Shown here one piece after another: positions 46,798 through 54,790 of a stretch of DNA of 64,000 nucleotides. A program made the translations under genes and the position numbers. How positions within the stretch are numbered: the stretch's first letter is position 1; every line of letters starts with the position of its first letter. The notes beneath the pieces were generated by a model, which saw nothing but the letters and a program-made list of their open reading frames with translations, had not been told where the DNA came from and ran no database searches. Source of the DNA: Ignavibacteria bacterium. GTDB taxonomy: Bacteria > Bacteroidota > Ignavibacteria > Tepidaquicellales > Tepidaquicellaceae. The DNA lies in assembly GCA_016710985.1 (NCBI GenBank), contig JADJTX010000016.1, positions 62,001 through 126,000 on the forward strand, read 5' to 3'.

Positions 46798-47529
46798 TTA
46801 TTTGCCCCTGGAATTTCCCCAGGCAAGAATGTGTATCCGGTCAGTGTAATTAAAATTCAATTTCTTGCAGCATTCTATAGTCTGAAGCCGGTTTTTGTTC
46901 AGGTCTTCTTTTGTTATACCTTCAGGCATCAGGTAAATATCCTTTCTATCAATTCCCACCTTATGCTGAAGATCTAAAATTTCAGCGATATCATTCTCGT
47001 CTGTAAAAACAAACTTCCACTGAATGTCAATCTCGTTATTCAGTTTTAACGAATTATATTTTTTGAATACCTCTAAATTGATCCTGCTTTTCTGATGCAT
47101 CTTTACGTATTCTGTATTGAAAGGTACCGATGAATTTAATTTGGGACTGATACTCATAAGGTCAGCATATTTGACAAAATCCCCGAAGTTCGTTCCGTTT
47201 GTTTCAATTGTAATTATAATGTTATTGCTGATCTCCTTTAAATATCTGCACAGCATCTCTAATTCATCCGGATACATAGTCGGTTCACCTCCGGTAATTA
47301 CTATATCCCCGCTGTTTATTTTTCTGTATTCATCGAGTATAAAATCAATTTCAACATCACCCATGTTCTTTTCATCATCCGGAAACCAGCTTGTATATGA
47401 AGTGTCACAAAGATTACCGTCGGAAAACTTACATCTAAGATTACAATGATTGGTTCGTATAAAAAATGAAGGAGAACCTGTTCTTTTACCTTCGCCCTGT
47501 ATTGAATAAAATATTTCTGAAATCTTCAC
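46798..47529 (-). CDS. queE: 7-carboxy-7-deazaguanine synthase (radical SAM)
   Basis: 243 residues. The N-terminal EIFYSIQGEGKRTGSPSFF is typical of QueE, the enzyme that ring-contracts carboxytetrahydropterin for queuosine or deazapurine synthesis. The SAM motif is CNLRC followed by KFSDGNLC, i.e. Cys29-x3-Cys33-x7-Cys41 rather than Cx3Cx2C, then DTSYTSW. GGEPT (SAM binding) is present and the ending HILAWGNSRGK is normal. Start ATG 47529. No other queuosine gene is adjacent. It lies at the end of the minus-strand block that starts with iscR. Confidence 0.87.
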   Translation of the reverse strand: MKISEIFYSIQGEGKRTGSPSFFIRTNHCNLRCKFSDGNLCDTSYTSWFPDDEKNMGDVEIDFILDEYRKINSGDIVITGGEPTMYPDELEMLCRYLKEISNNIIITIETNGTNFGDFVKYADLMSISPKLNSSVPFNTEYVKMHQKSRINLEVFKKYNSLKLNNEIDIQWKFVFTDENDIAEILDLQHKVGIDRKDIYLMPEGITKEDLNKNRLQTIECCKKLNFNYTDRIHILAWGNSRGK

Positions 47530-47534
47530 TGTGT

Positions 47535-48362
47535 TTATTGTTTCGATCTCAAAGGACCTGCTAATCCTGAATAATCACTTAGATCCGCATCTATTGAGCC
47601 GATGACAACTTTTGTTTTTACTTTCACCGGCATTTTTCTGTCATCATCTGTCATCCAGACCACAATGGAACCTTCACTTTTAAACAATCCGCCTTCCTGC
47701 ACAAGCGGTTCAACTTTTACACACCTGAACTCACCTGCCGGTACTTCTATGGTTTCTTTACCAAGATATTTTACCTGAAGAGGATATGTTTTGTCTTTAT
47801 AAAAATTCTGAACTGTAGTAATATCACCTACTTTCATACTGCTGTAATCGAATGTTCTGTAATAATAAAACGCACTCATTGCATCCTGAGTATATTCAGG
47901 AATGTCAAACTCACCTTCGAATTTCTTAGGATCTTTTTCACCTGTGTAAGTTTTAGCCTTATGGTTTTCCTGATCAAATATGGCTTCAAAGTCTCTCTGA
48001 TAATTTCCCTCTTTTATGTGCTGTTCGAATCTCCATGGGAACAATCCTTCCACATCTACATAAGTCCTGTAAAAATCTTTCACCTTATAAACCCAGTCAA
48101 AGCTTGAGGTTGAATTCACAGTGAATCTTATGTCGTAACATTTTCTTCCGTTCATTGTCTGAAATACCGGATCAATTTCCATTACTGCTTCACCTGCCGT
48201 CACGAAACCGTAATTTATTTCGAATGTCAGCTTTTCCCCGGGCTTAAAGGCATTCTGCTCTATTTTTCGGAATTCAGTCTTGGTATCTGATGAATTTTGT
48301 GAAAAGGTAAACTGAAAGGAAATTAAAATTAAAAGTATTGCTAAGACTATTTTGTTTTTCAT
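47535..48362 (-). CDS. DUF3108 periplasmic protein
   Basis: About 275 residues from ATG 48360-48362 (MKNKIVLAILLILISFQ, a signal peptide). A longer frame from 48413 adds 17 residues that precede the signal and is unlikely. DUF3108 hallmarks: FKPGEKLTFEINYGFVTAGE, RCYDIRF-like KCYDIRFTVNSTSSFDWVYK, DFYRTYVDVEGLFPWRFEQ and YPLQVKYLGKETIEVPAGEF. It is a periplasmic beta-rich protein of unknown function. The QueE start is 6 bp downstream on the same strand; the gene follows the GT9 gene. No catalytic motif is visible. Confidence 0.88.
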   Translation of the reverse strand: MKNKIVLAILLILISFQFTFSQNSSDTKTEFRKIEQNAFKPGEKLTFEINYGFVTAGEAVMEIDPVFQTMNGRKCYDIRFTVNSTSSFDWVYKVKDFYRTYVDVEGLFPWRFEQHIKEGNYQRDFEAIFDQENHKAKTYTGEKDPKKFEGEFDIPEYTQDAMSAFYYYRTFDYSSMKVGDITTVQNFYKDKTYPLQVKYLGKETIEVPAGEFRCVKVEPLVQEGGLFKSEGSIVVWMTDDDRKMPVKVKTKVVIGSIDADLSDYSGLAGPLRSKQ

Positions 48363-48423
48363 AAAGGTTTGATTTTTTAAATGTACTGTTACTACTGAAT
48401 TTAACGGGAACAAGTTCCCTGAT

Positions 48424-49428
48424 TTATTTTAATATATTTTTAGCAGCTTTATTGATCTCTTCAACATTTATACTGTTCATGTCACCGGTTTCTAAATCAG
48501 GTTTTATTACAGTTACATGATCACCCGGCGGTTTCCAGCGTATGTCGCTCATTGGAGCTTCATTCGGGAAAAAACAGATTATATTTTTATTTAATGCTCC
48601 CGCAATATGCATTGGTCCTGTAGAGTTGGAAATAAAAAGTTTTGAGTTATCAATTAATATCATCAATTCTCTTAAATTCAACTTTCCTGCTGTGTTTATT
48701 ACACTGTTTCTGCTGATGTCAGCGGCACTTTCTAAAATATTATCTGCAAGAATTTTTTCATTATCAAGACCTGTCATTATGATTTTAAATCCGGGATAAT
48801 CTTTTAAAAAAACATTTATGAATCCGGTTAATTTTCCTGCCGGCAGGTCTTTTGCCGATCCTCCGCTTCCCGGATGAATAATAATAAAATTATCTTTTAA
48901 ACTAAATTTAAATTCTTTTAATTTGTTTTCTAAATTATTTCTTTCATCAGCCGGATACCTGAAATGAAATTCCTTGACCTGCCTGACCTCACTGAAAAAA
49001 GATCTTAAAAGATTCAGATTGTATTCTGATTCATGCTTTACCGACGTCTTCCTGTGCTCATACACCTTGTAATTGTATAAAAATGAATACCACCTGTAGC
49101 CTGTTCCGATCCTGTATTTAATGCCAAGAAGAAAAAAAATCAAAGCAATGTCGAACTTTGGTTTCACATTAATTACGAGATCCGGTTTTTTTTTCTTAAA
49201 AAATTTGTATTTCCCGGAAAAAGTATTAATGTCTTCTTCAAATATAAGTTCATCGATTCCTTCATAATCATAAAGCAATTCCCTGAGGTTTTTCTTTAAA
49301 AGAAAAAAAATCTTTGCATCTTTGAAAACTTTTTTTGTTTCCGTCACCAAAGGAAGTGTCAGAACCACATCTCCAAGCCTGTCAGTCCTGGTAATTAAAA
49401 TATTTTTTACTTCGCTTTTTTTGATCAA
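48424..49428 (-). CDS. Glycosyltransferase family 9 (heptosyltransferase-like)
   Basis: 334 residues. N-terminal ILITRTDRLGDVVLTLPLV is the hallmark of GT9/ADP-heptose:LPS heptosyltransferases; the C-terminal domain shows FIIIHPGSGGSAKDLPAGKL and FISNSTGPMHIAGALNKNII, with the conserved donor-binding region. It builds the inner core of lipopolysaccharide at the cytoplasmic face. The exact sugar is not known. Start ATG 49428. It is co-directional with the DUF3108 protein downstream and the LON-domain gene upstream, with small gaps, so an operon is likely. Confidence 0.88.
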   Translation of the reverse strand: MIKKSEVKNILITRTDRLGDVVLTLPLVTETKKVFKDAKIFFLLKKNLRELLYDYEGIDELIFEEDINTFSGKYKFFKKKKPDLVINVKPKFDIALIFFLLGIKYRIGTGYRWYSFLYNYKVYEHRKTSVKHESEYNLNLLRSFFSEVRQVKEFHFRYPADERNNLENKLKEFKFSLKDNFIIIHPGSGGSAKDLPAGKLTGFINVFLKDYPGFKIIMTGLDNEKILADNILESAADISRNSVINTAGKLNLRELMILIDNSKLFISNSTGPMHIAGALNKNIICFFPNEAPMSDIRWKPPGDHVTVIKPDLETGDMNSINVEEINKAAKNILK

Positions 49429-49440
49429 TTTTCTTTACGC

Positions 49441-50088
49441 TTACTGCTGTATATAACCGTCACTTTTAATAATGTTATTAATTTTATCAGCCTCTTTGAT
49501 TTTAGGCATGACTTCATCAAAATATTTTAATATTTGATCCAGCCTTTTATTCTCACTGTCAGCCTCAAGCAAACTTTGCCGCTCCGTTAAATTCAGCCCG
49601 CATTTTTCAGCCATTGCAAAGGCTAATGATCTGCTTCCGTCATTCCATCTTGTCTCATTCAGATCTATTTTCATAACTTTACCCTTATATACAAGCTCCA
49701 CCAGATCATTATAATGTTTAACTGCTTTTTCCATTCCTGCTTTATCGAAAACGGGATCAATAACATCCTCTGTGTATTCTATTGTTCCTATATAATAACC
49801 ATCAATCCCTAATTCATAATTAAGAATCTTATACCTCCTTCGACCTTTAACCGTTATATTCAATTCGCCGGTCTCAGTGCGGTTTAAAATTTCTTCAACT
49901 GAAGCAGTGCATCCGGTCAGGTGAATTTTTTTATCAGCAAAGAAATTGATCCCGAAAATTTTCTCATTAACAAGACAATCATTGATCATTTTCTTATATC
50001 TTTCTTCAAAAATGTACAACGGCAATTTTGAATAAGGAAATAAAACCACATTCAGCGGAAACAACGCTATTTCTGTCACATCAGACAT
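49441..50088 (-). CDS. LON substrate-binding-domain protein
   Basis: 215 residues. Signature parts: ALFPLNVVLFPYSKLPLYIF, EERYKKMINDCL, GCTASVEEI and GELNITVKGRRRYKIL. This is the N-terminal domain of Lon protease alone, without the AAA or peptidase modules, as in many stand-alone 'peptidase S16 lon' proteins. A substrate- or partner-binding cytoplasmic role is inferred. Start ATG 50088. A terminator (50104-50141) separates it from the lipoprotein gene upstream, so it probably has its own promoter or depends on read-through. Confidence 0.87.
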   Translation of the reverse strand: MSDVTEIALFPLNVVLFPYSKLPLYIFEERYKKMINDCLVNEKIFGINFFADKKIHLTGCTASVEEILNRTETGELNITVKGRRRYKILNYELGIDGYYIGTIEYTEDVIDPVFDKAGMEKAVKHYNDLVELVYKGKVMKIDLNETRWNDGSRSLAFAMAEKCGLNLTERQSLLEADSENKRLDQILKYFDEVMPKIKEADKINNIIKSDGYIQQ

Positions 50089-50103
50089 TTTGAATAAATA
50101 ACG

Positions 50104-50141
50104 AAAAAAAACCTCCGCAGAAAATACATCCGGCGGAAGTT
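50104..50141 (-). terminator. Terminator after the 50163-50705 lipoprotein gene
   Basis: On the minus strand, AACTTCCGC and GCGGAGGTT form a 9-bp stem with one G-U pair around a 14-nt loop, followed by seven U. Confidence 0.85.
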
Positions 50142-50162
50142 TAAATTTTTATTAAGCTAATT

Positions 50163-50705
50163 TTATTTATAAGTTATGACAAGTGAACTTATGTTTTTGT
50201 CCTTATCGTAACCCAGAACCAACTGAACTTCCTTCTCCTGCTTTTTCCAGTTAATTAATCCGCCTTTATCCGGAGTTATCAGTTCACCGTCTTCGGAAAC
50301 AACATAACCGTTTTGCTTCATTTCTTCTTTGTAAAAGTTAATGATATCCTGAACTTTCTCATTAGATTCAAATGTAACCATTGTCCCTTCTGAAGATGTC
50401 AGTGATCCTATTACTTTTGCATTCTTTGGCTGAGGGACATCCGCAGGAAAGTTTGCAGGCATACCCGGAGTCATTCCGAGTTCATTGGATTTATTAGCAT
50501 CTTCCACTGCTGGATCGGAATTAGGATTTGCTGCTTCTTTTTCCTTTAGGTCGGAATCTTTTGAATCTCCGGCAGGATCTTTTGACTCTTTCTTGTTATC
50601 CTGCATTGAGGTCTCTTTTTTTTCCTCCGGTGACTTTTCTTTATCTCCGCACCCGGTAAATGAAATTGCAAAAACAAAAATGAAAAGTAAAATTATTTCT
50701 TTCAT
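50163..50705 (-). CDS. Predicted lipoprotein with charged linker and small C-terminal domain
   Basis: 180 residues. The signal peptide ends in a lipobox (SFTGCGDK). Residues about 22-75 are a Lys/Glu/Asp/Ser-rich linker. The C-terminal 100 residues (PANFPADVPQPKNAKVIGSL, VTFESNEKVQDIINFYKEEM, GLINWKKQEKEVQLVLGY) match a domain type often found in secreted proteins of unknown function, with the VxxFYKxxM helix. It is followed by a terminator. It lies next to another lipoprotein gene at 50749-51291 on the same strand. Confidence 0.82.
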   Translation of the reverse strand: MKEIILLFIFVFAISFTGCGDKEKSPEEKKETSMQDNKKESKDPAGDSKDSDLKEKEAANPNSDPAVEDANKSNELGMTPGMPANFPADVPQPKNAKVIGSLTSSEGTMVTFESNEKVQDIINFYKEEMKQNGYVVSEDGELITPDKGGLINWKKQEKEVQLVLGYDKDKNISSLVITYK

Positions 50706-50748
50706 TAATTTTATTAATTTATTTTAAAATGAATTTAGTTGTGACAAA

Positions 50749-51291
50749 TTATTGCTTCAAATGTACCGGAAATCCAGCTCTTACTGTCATCCTTATAGCA
50801 AATAGCAATTTTCCTTTTACTGATTTTTCATCCATACTTGTAATTACTAAAGCGCAATTCCATGGCATGGATGAATTACTGCTCTGACTTTCTTCCTTTG
50901 TATTATAGTATGCCACATAACCGTCAAGATTCTGTTCAAAACTTGCTTTCAGCAATTCTCCTGTTTTTATTTCACCTGCTTTGTGAATCAGATGAAATGA
51001 ATTATCGCTCTCTATGAATCCGCAGTTATTTTTGGGTTTTACATCCCCAAAGTTCAGAACATTATCACCGCTTCCTCTCCATTCTTCAAAGTTTATGTAA
51101 TCAAGCCTGATCTCTTTTCCTTTTATAAAGCCCTTAACAGGTGTGTCAGGAATGTCTGATATTTTTAATTCTGATTTCCAAGAAAAATCTCTGCCCGTTT
51201 GGCTTTCCGGATTTTGCTTGTCTTTATTGTTACAGGAAAAAAAAATGAAAATTAAAAAAACCCAGATTACTTTTGAAAATGTTATTCTCAC
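50749..51291 (-). CDS. Predicted lipoprotein of unknown function
   Basis: 180 residues. The signal peptide (SKVIWVFLIFIFFSCNNKDK) ends in a lipobox with Cys at about residue 20. The mature part has FSWKSELKISDIPDTPVKGF, IRLDYINFEEWRGSGDNVL and the C-terminal CALVITSMDEKSVKGKLLF. It looks like a beta-sandwich but I do not recognise the family. Start ATG 51291. A gap of about 76 bp separates it from the superoxide dismutase stop; direction is the same. Confidence 0.78.
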   Translation of the reverse strand: MRITFSKVIWVFLIFIFFSCNNKDKQNPESQTGRDFSWKSELKISDIPDTPVKGFIKGKEIRLDYINFEEWRGSGDNVLNFGDVKPKNNCGFIESDNSFHLIHKAGEIKTGELLKASFEQNLDGYVAYYNTKEESQSSNSSMPWNCALVITSMDEKSVKGKLLFAIRMTVRAGFPVHLKQ

Positions 51292-51367
51292 AAATTCCTC
51301 AGTTAATTTTGTTTTGTAAAATATAAAGGTTAAAATAAACCTATCCTTTTGCTAAATTTAAAACAGC

Positions 51368-52144
51368 CTATTTTACAAATTTTTTATATCTCTCATTAAT
51401 TCTTCCCCAGTTCAGATTCTTAAAAAAATTATCAATGTAACCTGCACGTGCCGGACCGTCTTTATGATAATATGCATGCTCAAATACATCACAGCAAATA
51501 ATTGGAATTCCGCCCCAGATCGCACCGTAATGATGCTCGTCAACCAATACATCGAGAAGTCTCTGGCTGTAAAGCATGTCATATGTAAGTACAGCCCATC
51601 CTGACAGCTTTGCTGAAATTGCTGTAGCCTTAAAATCAGCTTTCCAGTTGTCAATTGAACCGAATTCTTTTTCGATTGCTGCTACGACCTCAGGACCTTT
51701 TGATGTATCTCCGTCTCCGCCTAAAACTTCCCAGTAGACATCATGAAGCAAAGCTCCTGCATGATTCCAGGTCTGTCGTCTCTTAAGCTCTCCGATCTGG
51801 CTGTAATTCCCGTTTGCAGTAGATCTGTCTGCTGTCTCCAGTTCCGCTTCAATTTTATTTAAAAATGTCACATATCCTTTATGATGAGTATTGTAATGCC
51901 AGTCTGATGTCTCGGCATCTATTACAATCTTCAGTAATTCTTTTGCTTCTTCATCAGAATATGGTCTTTTGTTAAATTTCCATTCATATGCCATTTTTTT
52001 AATATCTCCTTTTTTATTTTTTAAATTATTTTTTAAATTTTCCGGAAACAAACTTTTATCAATTTTATCAATTTTATCAATCGAGAGTAATCCTATCCCC
52101 ATAAGAGATCCTTTTATAAAATTTCGTCTTGAAGATTTACTCAT
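51368..52144 (-). CDS. Superoxide dismutase (Fe/Mn), Tat signal and internal second start
   Basis: 258 residues. Metal ligands are in NTHHKGYVTFL (His), NHAGALLHDVYW (His) and CCDVFEHAYYHKDG (Asp and His). DVFEHAYY has Phe where most have Trp. The first 49 residues (SSRRNFIKGSLMGIGLLSI) form a twin-arginine signal, followed by IDKIDKIDK, coded by a period-9 repeat (52057-52084). A second ATG at residue 51 (MAYEWKFNKRPYSDEEA) lies 12 bases after AAAGGAG, the strongest ribosome-binding site here, so a cytoplasmic form may also be made. It removes superoxide, either in the periplasm (long form) or cytoplasm (short form). Near iscR-iscS-iscA, it may be part of a stress block. Confidence 0.9.
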   Translation of the reverse strand: MSKSSRRNFIKGSLMGIGLLSIDKIDKIDKSLFPENLKNNLKNKKGDIKKMAYEWKFNKRPYSDEEAKELLKIVIDAETSDWHYNTHHKGYVTFLNKIEAELETADRSTANGNYSQIGELKRRQTWNHAGALLHDVYWEVLGGDGDTSKGPEVVAAIEKEFGSIDNWKADFKATAISAKLSGWAVLTYDMLYSQRLLDVLVDEHHYGAIWGGIPIICCDVFEHAYYHKDGPARAGYIDNFFKNLNWGRINERYKKFVK

Positions 52145-52280
52145 GATTTCATTTACCTCTTATTGAATATCTGTAGTATTTAGTATAAACCGATTTGTGT
52201 TAAGAACATTAAATATTCTCGTGAATAAACTTTGCAGGAAAATATGATTCGCACAATTCCGCTAAAGGATAAATCATATT

Positions 52281-52646
52281 TTAAACTCCGAAGGAGCTTC
52301 CGCAACCGCAGGTCTTTACTGCATTAGGATTGTTGAAAACAAAACCTTTCCCTGTCAATCCGTCTGTAAAATCTATTTCTGTTCCCGACAGATAAAGATT
52401 GCTCTTCATGTCAATAAAAATCCTTACTCCATCCTTTTCAATAACATTGTCTCCGGTTCTTTCTTCCGGATCAAAACCCAAAGTGTATGTTAATCCTGAA
52501 CAACCTCCGCCTTTGACTCCCACTCTTAGACCATACCCTTCAGGTATTTTATTTTCTCCCATGAGTTTCTTTATCTCTCTTATTGCTTTTTCTGTAACAT
52601 TAACTTCCTCACTTACACCTGCAATGAATTCTACTGTTTCTGCCAT
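52281..52646 (-). CDS. iscA: A-type Fe-S carrier (IscA/HesB family)
   Basis: 121 residues. The three conserved cysteines are in KGGGCSGLTYTLGF and CGCGSSFGV at the C-terminus, where the ligand pattern is normal. The product carries or transfers [2Fe-2S]/[4Fe-4S] clusters to targets. Start ATG 52646. It lies 62 bp after iscS on the same strand, so iscR-iscS-iscA is a compact module. No iscU, hscA or fdx is next to it, so the scaffold is elsewhere or another system (e.g. SUF or NIF-type NifU) supplies it. The ErpA/SufA subtype cannot be told apart from sequence alone. Confidence 0.92.
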   Translation of the reverse strand: MAETVEFIAGVSEEVNVTEKAIREIKKLMGENKIPEGYGLRVGVKGGGCSGLTYTLGFDPEERTGDNVIEKDGVRIFIDMKSNLYLSGTEIDFTDGLTGKGFVFNNPNAVKTCGCGSSFGV

Positions 52647-52707
52647 TTTAGTTTACCTCTTATTTATTAATTAAATTTTTAAATTACAATTTTGTAGTAA
52701 GCGTTTT

Positions 52708-53892
52708 TTATATGATTCCTTCTTTCGCCATATTATATACCGGTGATTCCTTTCTCAGTTTATTTATAGTCGCGACAAGTTTCTCTGTTACATAATCTAT
52801 TTCTTCTTCTGTTGTAAAACGTCCGAAGCTGACCCTTAAAGAAGATCTCCCGAGCTCATCACTTCTGCCAATAGCTGTGAGCACATGTGAAGGTGCCATG
52901 GAAGCGGACGTACAGGCACTTCCTGTCGACACTGCAATATCCTTCATCTCGCCAAGCAGCAAATCAATATCCAGTAAACCTATGCTGACATTTATGTTAT
53001 TTGTAAGGCGTTTACTACTGTGACCGTTAAGATATACATTCTCCAGTTTGGTGAGCGCATCAATTATTTTGTCCCTGTACTTTATGTGTTTCTTCACTTC
53101 AATTTCCATCTCGGCAATACTCAGCTCGCATGCTTTTCCAAAACCAACTATCCCCGGAACATTTAATGTACCGCTGCGGATGCCCTTTTCCTGACTGCCT
53201 CCGTGCGTTTGTTTTGAAACTTTCACACGGGGATTTTTACTTCTCACATACAACGCACCTACTCCTTTCGGTCCATAAAATTTATGTGCAGAGATGCTCA
53301 TAAGATCAATGTTCATACTTTCAACATTAACAGGAATCTTTCCTACTGATTGTGTTGCATCAGTATGAAAAAGAACTCCTTTTTCCCTGCAAATTTTCCC
53401 GATCTCTTCAACCGGCTGCAGCGTTCCGATTTCATTGTTGGCTGCCATTATTGTTACAAGAATTGTTCTGTCATTTATCGCATTCTTTAATTCATCAAGG
53501 TCAATTAAACCGAATTCATCTACATTCAGATAAGTTGTTTCAACGCCTTTACTTTCAAGACACTGACAAGTTTCAATAATTGCTTTGTGCTCCGTGGTGC
53601 AGGTGATTATATGATTTCCTTTCTCAGCATAAACCTCAGCCACACCTTTGATTGCAATATTATTTGCTTCAGTGGAACCAGCAGTAAAAATAATATCCTT
53701 TGGACTTGCGCCTATGAGATCGGCTACATTCCTTCTGCTCCTCGAAACTGCCTCTTCAGCTTCCCATCCGTACTTGTGATTTGCACTGGAAGCATTACCG
53801 AAAATGTCGCAAAAATAAGGGATCATAGCCTCTAAAACTCTCGGATCTACGGGAGTTGTTGCATTGTAATCCATATAGACCGGAAATTTCAT
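52708..53892 (-). CDS. iscS: Cysteine desulfurase (IscS/NifS)
   Basis: 394 residues. PLP Lys is in SISAHKFYGPKGVGALYV. N-terminal VYMDYNATTPVDPRVLEAM and the catalytic cysteine loop in VSTGSACTSASMAPSHVL (active-site Cys in SAC) are present, as is GSQEKGIRSGTLNVPGIVG. It supplies persulfide sulfur for Fe-S clusters and thio-tRNAs. Start ATG 53892. It lies between iscR (21 bp upstream) and iscA. NifS and IscS cannot be separated reliably without a tree. Confidence 0.95.
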   Translation of the reverse strand: MKFPVYMDYNATTPVDPRVLEAMIPYFCDIFGNASSANHKYGWEAEEAVSRSRRNVADLIGASPKDIIFTAGSTEANNIAIKGVAEVYAEKGNHIITCTTEHKAIIETCQCLESKGVETTYLNVDEFGLIDLDELKNAINDRTILVTIMAANNEIGTLQPVEEIGKICREKGVLFHTDATQSVGKIPVNVESMNIDLMSISAHKFYGPKGVGALYVRSKNPRVKVSKQTHGGSQEKGIRSGTLNVPGIVGFGKACELSIAEMEIEVKKHIKYRDKIIDALTKLENVYLNGHSSKRLTNNINVSIGLLDIDLLLGEMKDIAVSTGSACTSASMAPSHVLTAIGRSDELGRSSLRVSFGRFTTEEEIDYVTEKLVATINKLRKESPVYNMAKEGII

Positions 53893-53913
53893 GATAAGTG
53901 AATATATGTTAGA

Positions 53914-54315
53914 TTAAACAAAATCTGAAATAGTTTTACTTTTAAATAATTCTTCAACTTCTTTCTGAAGCTTTGAAACAGGTAATTTTATCGAGCATAT
54001 ATCCGTCAGGCAGCAATCCTTATCTGCTTTTTCATTCAGACATTCGGCAATTGAAATATCACCGTCGATGACTGACATTAAATTAAACAACTGAATTTCA
54101 TCCGGTCGTTTATTCATGAAATAACCTCCGTTCATTCCCTGATTAGAAGCCAGTATATTTTCATTTTTCAATGTCTGTAATATCTTGGAAAGCAGATCGT
54201 ATGGTATACTTTTAGTATCGGAGATTTCCCGCGCGGTTACTAATTTATGATCCGAATTAGAAATGAATTTCAATGCCATTAAAGCATATTCAACTTTCTT
54301 TGAGATTCTAATCAT
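53914..54315 (-). CDS. iscR: Rrf2-family regulator (IscR-like)
   Basis: 133 residues. The winged helix-turn-helix (KVEYALMALKFISNSDHKLV, AREISDTKSIPYDLLSKILQ) and the three-cysteine cluster region (ECLNEKADKDCCLTDIC) are typical of IscR-like Rrf2 proteins, which sense Fe-S status through a [2Fe-2S] cluster. Start ATG 54315. A GACTATGTTAGTC palindrome sits just upstream (54332-54346), so the protein probably controls its own operon with iscS and iscA. A nitrite/iron-type Rrf2 (e.g. RirA or NsrR) is possible but the position next to iscS supports IscR. Confidence 0.9.
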   Translation of the reverse strand: MIRISKKVEYALMALKFISNSDHKLVTAREISDTKSIPYDLLSKILQTLKNENILASNQGMNGGYFMNKRPDEIQLFNLMSVIDGDISIAECLNEKADKDCCLTDICSIKLPVSKLQKEVEELFKSKTISDFV

Positions 54316-54331
54316 ATTTGATTTTTATTGT

Positions 54332-54346
54332 GGACTAACATAGTCC
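54332..54346 (-). promoter_or_regulatory. IscR-like operator upstream of iscR
   Basis: The palindrome GGACTA-TGT-TAGTCC lies 16 bp before the iscR start. The known IscR type-1 motif contains GACTA, three or four A/T-rich bases, then TAGTC, which this matches. No clear -10/-35 is placed around it with certainty. Confidence 0.75.
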
Positions 54347-54401
54347 TATTTCAAAATAAAAAAAAGGAAAAAATGCTTTTTCCTCTTATGATTTTTTGTA
54401 G

Positions 54402-54473
54402 CGGTCCCAACGGGATTCGAACCCGTGTTTTCACTGTGAAAGAGTGGCGACCTAACCCCTAGTCGATGGGACC
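54402..54473 (-). tRNA. tRNA-Glu (anticodon UUC)
   Basis: The complement folds as acceptor GGTCCCA/TGGGACC, D-arm GAC...GGTC, anticodon loop CTTTCAC (TTC), T-arm CGGGT TCGAATC with CCCG. It closely resembles a standard tRNA-Glu. The anticodon stem has one C-A mismatch at its outer end. Confidence 0.93.
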
Positions 54474-54546
54474 TTTTTTAATAATTTGTAATTTAATCAA
54501 TTCAGCTCAGAGTATCAATTGATAAACCTTAACGAAATGTTTTCCC

Positions 54547-54733
54547 TTTGTACACAAAAAAATAGAACGCGGATTGAGCTGAGAAATAACGGATTTTGTG
54601 AAACAAATGATACAACTAAAAATATTTAGTAAAAATTATTTTTTTTAAATCTTAAAAAACAAAAAAATTGCGCCTTATTAATTTGTTTAACTATCAGCTA
54701 AATCGGTTATATCCGTGTTCTAAAAAATTTTGT
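54547..54733 (+). repeat. Dispersed intergenic repeat, copy B
   Basis: Same block order as copy A at 13347-13558 but on the opposite strand: CTTTGTACAC, GAACGCGGATTGAGCTGA, AATAACGGATTTT, AT-rich core, TTAACTATCAGC, TATATCCGTGTTC. It lacks the extra TAACGCGGA and the closing GTGTAC block. It fills most of the gene-free gap between tRNA-Glu and the arylsulfotransferase-like gene. Confidence 0.88.
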
Positions 54734-54790
54734 CGCATATTATCAGGTACGGAGATGTTTTTCTTCACATCGGAAGTATAACTAAAACCC

